Positions 52,753-58,196 of a DNA stretch of 58,196 bases are shown here, one piece after another; within the stretch, counting starts at the first letter, position 1, and each line of letters begins with the position of its first letter. The notes below the pieces were generated by a model. The model did not search any database. It was not told the DNA's origin and saw only the letters and a list, made by a program, of their open reading frames with translations. The stretch comes from Planctomycetota bacterium. Lineage in GTDB: Bacteria; Planctomycetota; B15-G4; JADJEK01. The stretch is from positions 1 through 58,196 of the forward strand of contig JACQZJ010000063.1 in the NCBI GenBank assembly GCA_016213895.1, in the 5' to 3' direction. Made by a program: the position numbers and the translations under genes.

Positions 52753-53859
52753 TCACTTCCTCGCGGCCGCGCCGGCCGCGCCGGCCGCGCCGGCCGCAGC
52801 GGAAGACTGCGCGGGCACCAGGTCCTTCTCGACCGCGGTGCCGATGAAGACGTTGAACGGGTCCTTGTCGGTCCCCATGTGCTGGACGTCGTAGTCCTTG
52901 CCCGCGCGGCGGTTGTTCTCGGCCCACTGCTTCGGGCAGGTCTCGAGCAGGCAGAACGTCTTCATGCCCTTGAACCGCTCGTACATGCGCCGCCAGATCG
53001 GCTCCAGGGGCTCGGTGTGGATGTTGCCGAAGGAGCCGTGGATGCGGTCGCAGGTCATGACGTCGCCGTCGTTGGTCACGTAGATCTTGGTGTTGCCCGC
53101 CGGGCAGCGGTCCTTCCCCGACCAGAAGAGGTTGTCCTCGCGCACGTACGGCTCGTAGCGGTACTGCCAGTACACCTCCGAGTCGAGCCCCTCGTTCTTG
53201 TAGCGCATCGGGTAGTTGAAGAGCACCGAGAAGCCCTCGCGCGGCGCCATCTCCAGCGCCTCGAGCACCCACTTGCGCTCCTTGCGGATGTTGACGACCG
53301 AGAGCGTGACGCTCAGGCCGCGCCGAACGGCGTGGCGCGCGATATCCAGCTTGAAGTGCCGGTCGTAGTTCTCTCCGTAGGACATCTGAATTGTGCTCAC
53401 CCCCGCCTCCTTCAGGCGGTCGACGCGCTCCTCGGTGAGCAGGATGCTGTTGGTCACGATCGAGACCACGACGTCCTTGGGCACGGCGTCGATCAGCTCG
53501 AAGATGTCCTTGCGCGTCAAGGGCTCGCCGCCGGTGACGTTGACGTGGATCAGGCCGAGGGCGCGCGCCTGGCGCAGCAGCTCGCGCACCGTCTCGATCG
53601 CGATGGCCGGCGGCTTCTGCCGCGCGCTCATCAAGTCCTCGGCGTAGCAGAACTCGCACTTCAGGTTGCACACCCAAGTGGAGGCAAGCTCGAGGCTGCG
53701 CAGCGTGGGCAGGCCCATGCGCATCTTGGCTTCGGAGGCCATGGTGCGCGCGAGCTGCTCCGGCGTCTTGACGCCCTGGCGGAGCTGGGCCAGTCCTTTG
53801 CGGATCATCATCGGTGGCGGCTCGAGGGAATCGAGTGGAACGGTCAGGGCGTCCGGCAC
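52753..53859 (-). CDS. Radical SAM/SPASM-type protein
   Basis: This 368-residue enzyme has Cys64, Cys68 and Cys71 in 'WVCNLKCEFCYAEDLM', 'NVTGGEPLTRKDIF', 'VTNSILLTEERVDRL', and C-terminal Cys residues ('DRCPAGNTKIYVTNDGDV', 'MTCDRIHGSFGN', 'FCLLETCPKQW') typical for SPASM auxiliary clusters. These proteins modify peptides or small molecules. No precursor peptide is visible nearby. GTG 53859 is the frame limit; ATG 53811 is a second candidate, and neither has a good Shine-Dalgarno. The C-terminus is an Ala/Gly repeat coded by a 9-bp tandem. Confidence 0.78.
   Translation of the reverse strand: MPDALTVPLDSLEPPPMMIRKGLAQLRQGVKTPEQLARTMASEAKMRMGLPTLRSLELASTWVCNLKCEFCYAEDLMSARQKPPAIAIETVRELLRQARALGLIHVNVTGGEPLTRKDIFELIDAVPKDVVVSIVTNSILLTEERVDRLKEAGVSTIQMSYGENYDRHFKLDIARHAVRRGLSVTLSVVNIRKERKWVLEALEMAPREGFSVLFNYPMRYKNEGLDSEVYWQYRYEPYVREDNLFWSGKDRCPAGNTKIYVTNDGDVMTCDRIHGSFGNIHTEPLEPIWRRMYERFKGMKTFCLLETCPKQWAENNRRAGKDYDVQHMGTDKDPFNVFIGTAVEKDLVPAQSSAAAGAAGAAGAAARK
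52771..52797. repeat. Three perfect 9-bp tandem copies (GCCGGCCGC)
   Basis: The units lie inside the 3' end of the SPASM gene and encode its Gly-Ala-Ala repeat. They are likely prone to slippage, which would lengthen or shorten the tail without a frameshift. Confidence 0.7.
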
Positions 53860-53951
53860 GCGCCGGCCGAGACACTCATTCTAGCCCACGTTTCGGCGCT
53901 TGCCGCGCCGCGGCTTGATGCGCGGCGCTCGCGCCGCGCCGCGCGCGCTCC

Positions 53952-54992
53952 TCACGCCCGGGGCCGGGAGCGCGCCCGCGCCCGGAGCTGGCCGCAGGCG
54001 GCCAGCTCGCCCGAGCCCATGGTCTTGCGCACCGTGGCGAAGGCGCCGTGCCGGCGCACGATGTCGACGAAGCGCCGGGCGTGCTCCGCCGAGACCGGCT
54101 CGAAGGGTGCGCCCTCCACGCGGTTGTAGGGAATGACGTTGAGGTAGACGCCGCGGCCGCGCAGCAGCTCGCCGGTGGCGCGCGCGTGCTCGTCCCGGTC
54201 ATTGACGCCCCGCAGCAGGGTGTAGGCGGCGATCGCCTTGTTGCGCGTGCGCGCGGCGAACGCCTCCACCTCGCCGATGAGGTCGGCGACGCGCGCCGTG
54301 GCGAGCGCGGGGATGAGCCGGCCGCGCAGCTCGTCGTCCGGCGCGTGCAGGGACAGGGCAAGCGAGACCTTGCGGCCCCAGGCGGCAAGCCGCTCGATGC
54401 CCCCTTTCACGCCGATGGTCGAGACGACCATGCGCCGCGGGCCGATGCCGCTCTCCTCGCGCAGGATGTCGAGCGCCCTGAGCAGCCGCTCCGCGTTCAA
54501 AAGCGGCTCGCCGATGCCCATGACCACGAGGCGGTCGACCTCCGGGTCGACGCGCCGCGCGTGCACCACCTGCTCCACGATCTCGTGCGCCTCGAGGTTG
54601 CGCACCAGGCCGTCCCGGCCGCTCGCGCAGAAGCAGCAGCCGATGGGGCACCCGACCTGGCTCGAGAGGCAGACCGAGACCCCGTGGCCGGTGCGCAAGA
54701 CCACGGATTCGATCGCGTGGCCGTCCCTGAGGCCGATCAGGAGCTTGGTGGACCCGTCTCCCGCCGGCGTGCGCGCGAGGAGCTCCGTCTCCAGCAGCCG
54801 GCGCGAGGCGAAGGCGCGCTCCCACTGGCGCGGCATTTCGCGGCGCAGGCCGTCGAGCGGCCGCCCGGCGAGAAGCAGGTGACGGAAGCGGCGCAGCCAC
54901 TCGGCGCGCACGCCGCGCAGCCCAGCCTCGGCCGCAGCCTCGGCGAGAGTCAGCGCGAACTGGGAATCGGCTGGAGCGCTCACCGCGACCAT
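53952..54992 (-). CDS. RlmN-like radical SAM methyltransferase
   Basis: This 346-residue protein has an N-terminal helical domain, then Cys115, Cys119 and Cys122 in 'SQVGCPIGCCFCASG', 'VVMGIGEPLLN', 'VSTIGVKGGIERLA', 'LALSLHAPDDELRGRLIP', 'YTLLRGVNDRDEHA' and 'NVIPYNRVEG'. The C-terminal 'SGELAACGQL' holds the methyl-carrying Cys. RlmN makes C2-methyl-A2503 in 23S rRNA and A37 in some tRNAs. Cfr-type C8 methylation is the alternative. ATG 54992 with 'GGGCAGG' upstream. Confidence 0.82.
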   Translation of the reverse strand: MVAVSAPADSQFALTLAEAAAEAGLRGVRAEWLRRFRHLLLAGRPLDGLRREMPRQWERAFASRRLLETELLARTPAGDGSTKLLIGLRDGHAIESVVLRTGHGVSVCLSSQVGCPIGCCFCASGRDGLVRNLEAHEIVEQVVHARRVDPEVDRLVVMGIGEPLLNAERLLRALDILREESGIGPRRMVVSTIGVKGGIERLAAWGRKVSLALSLHAPDDELRGRLIPALATARVADLIGEVEAFAARTRNKAIAAYTLLRGVNDRDEHARATGELLRGRGVYLNVIPYNRVEGAPFEPVSAEHARRFVDIVRRHGAFATVRKTMGSGELAACGQLRARARSRPRA

Positions 54993-55130
54993 CCTGCCCG
55001 GCGGAAGCGCCGCAGCGCAACCGTCTCGGCCCGGGGAATCGCGCGCGCGGCCGATCCGGCCGGCCGCCCTGCCGCGCGCTATACTCCGGCGTACGTTGCG
55101 CCGCCTTCCGGCCGGGAGCCAGAACACGCG

Positions 55131-56513
55131 ATGACGCTCCGCCTCGCCGCCGTGCTCTCTGCCGCGCTCTTGCCGCTGCCGGCCTGCGGCCGCGGCGCGG
55201 CCGTTCGCCCGAACGTGGTCCTCGTCTCGATCGACACCCTCAGGGCGGACCGCCTCGGCGCGTACGGGCACGACCGCCCGACCAGCCCCTTCATCGACTC
55301 CCTGGCCGAACGCTCCGTCTTGTTCGAGCAGGCCTTCAGCCAGTCGCCCAAGACCGCGCCCTCGCACATGTCGCTCCTCACCGGCCTCTACCCCGAGGCC
55401 CACGGCGTGGAGAACTACGGCGAGAGCGGCAACGCGCGCCTCAGCGCGAGCGTGCCGACGCTGGCCTCCGTGTTCCGCGAGCACGGCTATCGCACGGCCG
55501 CGCACACGGCCGGCGGCAACGTGCGCGGCGAGCTGGGCTTCGACCAGGGCTTCCTCGTCTACGAGGACCGCGGCACCGAGGAGGCCATCTTCGCCCGCGC
55601 GCGGGCCGCGATCGCCGAGTACGCGGACGCTCCCTTCTTCCTCTTCGTCCACACCTACGCGGTGCACGATCCCTACCTGCCGCCGGAGCGCTACCGCGAG
55701 CAGTTCGTCTCCCCCTCGTATCGCGGCGGAGTGAAGAGCACCGAGCGGGACCTGTTCCGCGCCGGGGCGAAGTCGTTCGCCGACCTGCACCGCGAGTTCT
55801 GGGAGAACGTCGATCGGGACTCAGCCGAGGACCTGCAGCACCTCAAGAACCTCTACGACGCCTCGATCCGCTGGGCCGACGACCTGGTAGCCGGACTCTG
55901 GCAGGAGATCGAGGCCAGAAGCCTGGGCGAGCGCACGCTCTTCATCCTGACCTCGGACCACGGCGAGGAGTTCCTGGAGCACGACCGCTTCCAGCACGAC
56001 TCGCTTTACCAGGAAGTGCTGCACGTCCCGCTCATCTTCCGCCTGCCGCCGGGAAGCGGCATCGCGCCGCGCCGCATCCGCGAGGTGGTCAGCCAGATCG
56101 ACTTCATGCCCACCGTGCTCGACCTCGCGGGCATCGCGCCGCCGCCGCTCATCCAGGGCCGTTCGCTCGCGCCGCTCATGCGCGGCGAGGCGCCGGCTGA
56201 CTCGCTGGTCTGGAGCCAGTGGCCGCAGAGCCAGCAGCACGCGCTGCGCCTCGAGCGCTGGAAGTACATCCAGCGCACCGCGACGCAGCCGGCGCAGGAG
56301 GAGCTCTACGACCTGCAGGACGACCCGGGCGAGACGCAGGACCTCGCCACCGCGGAGCCGGCCGTGCGCGAACGCGTGTTGAAACGCGTGGCCAAGCTCA
56401 AAGCCGCCTCCGCGGGAGTCAGCCGCGCCTACGGCCACGGGGGCGAGGCCGCGCTCGATCCCGAGGTCAGGGAGCGGTTGAAGGCGCTCGGCTACCTGGG
56501 CGGCGGCCAGTGA
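55131..56513 (+). CDS. Sulfatase-fold lipoprotein with Thr at the formylglycine position
   Basis: This 460-residue alkaline-phosphatase/sulfatase-superfamily protein has a lipobox-like 'LPLPAC', the metal Asp35 in 'VVLVSIDTLRADRLGAYG', 'VHTYAVHDPYLPP', 'LTSDHGEEFLEHDRF' and 'LYDLQDDPGETQDLA'. The catalytic site, C/S-x-P-x-R in sulfatases, reads Thr75-Ala-Pro-Ser-His in 'SPKTAPSHMSLLTGLYP'. Thr nucleophiles are used by phosphotransferases such as LtaS and EptA, so phosphoester or phosphoglycerol chemistry is more likely than sulfate removal. It cannot be activated by FGE. ATG 55131 with 'GGGAG' upstream. Confidence 0.8.
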   Translation: MTLRLAAVLSAALLPLPACGRGAAVRPNVVLVSIDTLRADRLGAYGHDRPTSPFIDSLAERSVLFEQAFSQSPKTAPSHMSLLTGLYPEAHGVENYGESGNARLSASVPTLASVFREHGYRTAAHTAGGNVRGELGFDQGFLVYEDRGTEEAIFARARAAIAEYADAPFFLFVHTYAVHDPYLPPERYREQFVSPSYRGGVKSTERDLFRAGAKSFADLHREFWENVDRDSAEDLQHLKNLYDASIRWADDLVAGLWQEIEARSLGERTLFILTSDHGEEFLEHDRFQHDSLYQEVLHVPLIFRLPPGSGIAPRRIREVVSQIDFMPTVLDLAGIAPPPLIQGRSLAPLMRGEAPADSLVWSQWPQSQQHALRLERWKYIQRTATQPAQEELYDLQDDPGETQDLATAEPAVRERVLKRVAKLKAASAGVSRAYGHGGEAALDPEVRERLKALGYLGGGQ

Positions 56514-56591
56514 GGGCGCGGCAAGGACCTTCCGCGCGCGGCGCTGCGGTGGTGTAATCTCCATGCCCGGCGCGCGAACGCGGGCCAGCGT

Positions 56592-56676
56592 GCGAGGGTG
56601 GCGGAACAGGCAGACGCTACAGACTTAGGATCTGTTGCCTTCGGGCGTGGGGGTTCGAGTCCCCCCCCTCGCACCA
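56592..56676 (+). tRNA. tRNA-Leu (anticodon TAG)
   Basis: An 85-base tRNA with encoded CCA. The acceptor stem GCGAGGG (56592-56598) pairs with CCCTCGC (56666-56672). The anticodon stem ACAGA/TCTGT has the loop CT-TAG-GA, with the anticodon at 56626-56628. The variable arm holds TGCCTTCGGGCG, as in class II tRNAs. The T arm is GGGGG-TTCGAGT-CCCCC. The discriminator is A, followed by CCA. It reads CUA/CUN codons. A TGTAAT element near 56551 could be its -10 box. Confidence 0.95.
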
Positions 56677-56713
56677 GCGCGCCCTGCCGCGCAGCGCGGC
56701 GCGGCCGCCTGGG

Positions 56714-57496
56714 ATGCACGACATGCCAACGCTCATGACCGAGGAGGAGATCAGGACCGAGGTCCAGCGCCTCGCGCCCTTCCACCACAAGGTGGACCTT
56801 CCCCACGGGCTCAGCACTTGCCTCCCCGGCGCGCCGCGCCGGCGCGCGGCGGGCACGCGCGTCCAGAGCCTCGTGCGCCACGCCTTTCCCGCGCTGCTCG
56901 AGGCGTGCGGCGGCTCGCTCGCCGGGAAGCGCGTGCTCGACGTGGCGTGCAACTGCGGCGGCTTCTCGCTCGAGGCCGCGCGCCTCGGGGCCGAGCACGT
57001 GCTCGGCTTCGACAGCGTGCCGCGCTACATCGAGCAGGCCGAGTTCCTGAAGCGCGCCTTGAACGCCGAGCAGGTGGAGTTTCGGCGCCTGGACGTCGAG
57101 GAGCTCGACGAGGCGGACGTCGGCGCGTTCGACGTGACCTTCTGCTTCGGCATCCTCTATCACTTGGAGAACCCGGTCCTGGCGATGAAGCGCATCGCGG
57201 CCGTGACGCGGCAGGTGCTGCTGGTGGACACGCACGTGATGATCGTGCCCTTCACGCGCAAGCCCTTGTGGCTGATGAACATGCCTCCTCCGGCCGACCC
57301 GGACTCCATGAAGGCGAGCGCCAGCCTGTGGCGCGGCGCATCCGGGGTCGTGCAGTTTCGCCCGAACGAGAGCGCCGTGGTCCAGCTCCTCCAGTACCTG
57401 GGCTTCCGGCGCGTGGCGAAGATCAAGCCGGCGAGCAAAGGCGTGGAGGATCGCTACCGCGAGGGCAAGCGCGCGGCCTTCCTGGCGCAGCGGTAG
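56714..57496 (+). CDS. CmoB-like SAM-dependent methyltransferase
   Basis: This 260-residue class I methyltransferase has 'KRVLDVACNCGGFSLEAARL', where Cys replaces the usual Gly in DxGxG, then 'VLGFDSVPRYIEQAEFLKRA', 'VTFCFGILYHLENPVLAMK' and 'VDTHVMIVPFTR'. This pattern is found in CmoB/DUF1698-type and related small-molecule methyltransferases. CmoB carboxymethylates the wobble uridine of tRNAs, but the protein is short for CmoB (about 320 residues) and could act on other molecules. ATG 56714 follows tRNA-Leu by 37 bases. Confidence 0.73.
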   Translation: MHDMPTLMTEEEIRTEVQRLAPFHHKVDLPHGLSTCLPGAPRRRAAGTRVQSLVRHAFPALLEACGGSLAGKRVLDVACNCGGFSLEAARLGAEHVLGFDSVPRYIEQAEFLKRALNAEQVEFRRLDVEELDEADVGAFDVTFCFGILYHLENPVLAMKRIAAVTRQVLLVDTHVMIVPFTRKPLWLMNMPPPADPDSMKASASLWRGASGVVQFRPNESAVVQLLQYLGFRRVAKIKPASKGVEDRYREGKRAAFLAQR

Positions 57497-57615
57497 CCTC
57501 GTATTCCGAGCCGCCGCGGACCTGGGCGGCAACTCGGCCAGGTGCTCCACGAGAGTCCTGCGGATTCTCTGCCGGCGAATCGTCCTCACCGGGAGAATGG
57601 ACAAGAGCCCACGAC

Positions 57616-58074
57616 TCAGTCATCTGCAACGAACCGCCCGGAGGCGCGGTCCCACACGTAGTCGCGGCTCAGGACCTCGCGGAGGGCGGCGACGTCCACC
57701 CCCCCACACGGCTCGCTCAAGAAGTGGTCCGCGTGGAATGCCGCGCCCGCCGGTCCCATCACACGAGCCAGGTAGGTCGCGTAGTGGCACACCAAGTATG
57801 TCTCGTTCAGGCGCTCCTCCCAGTCCACCGCTGCGGCGATCTCCAGCTCTCTCGGGCATCGCGCCTCGATTCGCCACCCGGCGCAGGTCGTCAGGAAGTA
57901 GAACGCCTCGTCCTTCGTCATCTCTCGGTCAATCCAGTCGTCATAGAGCTCCTGGCTAGCCTTGGGCTCGGCCGTGAGCGGATTCCCTAGCACGCGCCAG
58001 AACGCCTTTCGCTCGGCCGGGGACCCCGACTCCAACACCGCCTCCGATACACCAACTAGCCCCGGAACAAGCAC
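57616..58074 (-). CDS. Orphan hypothetical protein
   Basis: This 152-residue protein shows no recognised family: 'KASQELYDDWIDREMTKDEA', 'FYFLTTCAGWRIEARCPREL', 'LVCHYATYLARVMG' and 'ADHFLSEPCGGVDVAALREV'. It has no signal peptide or membrane helix. The base composition is visibly less GC-rich than its neighbours, and it lies alone between a methyltransferase gene and a long inverted repeat, which hints at recent arrival. The first in-frame start is at 58074. Confidence 0.5.
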   Translation of the reverse strand: MLVPGLVGVSEAVLESGSPAERKAFWRVLGNPLTAEPKASQELYDDWIDREMTKDEAFYFLTTCAGWRIEARCPRELEIAAAVDWEERLNETYLVCHYATYLARVMGPAGAAFHADHFLSEPCGGVDVAALREVLSRDYVWDRASGRFVADD

Positions 58075-58107
58075 GTCCCCCCACCAGCTCTTTCTGAGAA
58101 TGAGGGA

Positions 58108-58177
58108 GAAAAGCCCGTTCCCATTACGTCTAAGCGGTTGAACGACATCCGACCGAGACGTCGTGGGAGGGCTTTTC
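58108..58177. repeat. Long imperfect inverted repeat at the window end
   Basis: The arms 58108-58131 and 58156-58177 pair over about 20 bp: GAAAAGCCC with GGGCTTTTC, TCCCA with TGGGA, and ACGTCT with AGACGT, with a 2-base bulge and a 2-base mismatch. The loop is 24 bases. It could be a transposon or cassette end, or a terminator (a 'CTTTTC' follows on the plus strand). Confidence 0.6.
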
Positions 58178-58196
58178 AGGTGAACAAGAGCATGCA

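Noticed and set aside
58108-58177. Integron attC site
   Set aside because: The bulged inverted repeat recalls attC, but the end boxes (RYYYAAC and GTTRRRY) are not at the arms, and no integrase is in view.
1-58196. CRISPR array
   Set aside because: No regularly spaced direct repeats were seen; the tandem copies at 52771 are contiguous coding repeats.

Overview
The window is about 58 kb of very GC-rich bacterial chromosome. It is cut off at the left inside bioD and ends in a slightly less GC-rich stretch after a tRNA-Leu gene. An uncultured member of the Planctomycetota is the best guess, from recall of the family and not a database search. The pointers are Ser/Thr kinases fused to formylglycine-generating-enzyme (FGE) modules, secreted PKD/CARDB-type proteins, an LKR/SDH-family protein, many radical SAM enzymes, and ladderane/aryl-polyene-style lipid genes. 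Many start sites are GTG or TTG.

Layout. (1) 1-3.0 kb: bioD-bioA, then a convergent LKR/SDH-family gene. (2) 3.1-7.2 kb: a patchwork of broken genes. It holds an Rpn/YhgA-like nuclease lacking its N-terminus, a sigma-70 region 4 fragment fused in frame to a secreted thioredoxin-like protein, a kinase-FGE gene that has lost its kinase lobe, and a short stray copy of the Rpn C-terminus. (3) 7.2-14.7 kb: CCA-adding enzyme, SGNH hydrolase, a three-lipoprotein operon with an LpoB-like member, and small secreted proteins. (4) 14.7-17.5 kb: hisS with a deletion/frameshift in its anticodon-binding domain, then a CARDB-like secreted protein. (5) 17.9-25.6 kb, all on minus: SDR-DnaJ-CbpM, an M48 peptidase with a TerB-like tail, a cyclic-nucleotide-binding-domain Ser/Thr kinase, and a trypsin-like protease with PKD. 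(6) 25.7-34.9 kb: an AbiEi-like HTH protein, a ClC channel with CBS domains, ileS whose 5' end including the HIGH motif is broken, a metallophosphoesterase, and fetAB.

(7) 35.0-49.1 kb is the most interesting part: a tightly overlapping 12-gene plus-strand operon. The order is apbE, KS, chain-length-factor-like protein, two B12-type radical SAM enzymes, a glycosyltransferase-DUF2062-acyltransferase fusion, ACP, a second KS plus second CLF-like protein, a LolA-like carrier, a DUF3261-like lipoprotein and an MMPL exporter. It combines the export/KS-CLF half of aryl-polyene clusters with ladderane-type radical SAM enzymes. No reductase, dehydratase, thioesterase or starter-unit gene is present. 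The inferred product is an unusual polyketide- or fatty-acid-like lipid that is acylated and moved to the outer membrane.

(8) 49.1-58.2 kb: an SmpA-like lipoprotein, an intact kinase-Ig-FGE protein, a SPASM-type radical SAM enzyme, an RlmN-like methyltransferase, a sulfatase-fold lipoprotein with Thr in place of the formylglycine Cys, tRNA-Leu(UAG), a CmoB-like methyltransferase and an orphan ORF. The window closes on a long imperfect inverted repeat.

Two normally essential genes (hisS, ileS) and several others look broken. Assembly error and real rearrangement cannot be told apart from the sequence alone.
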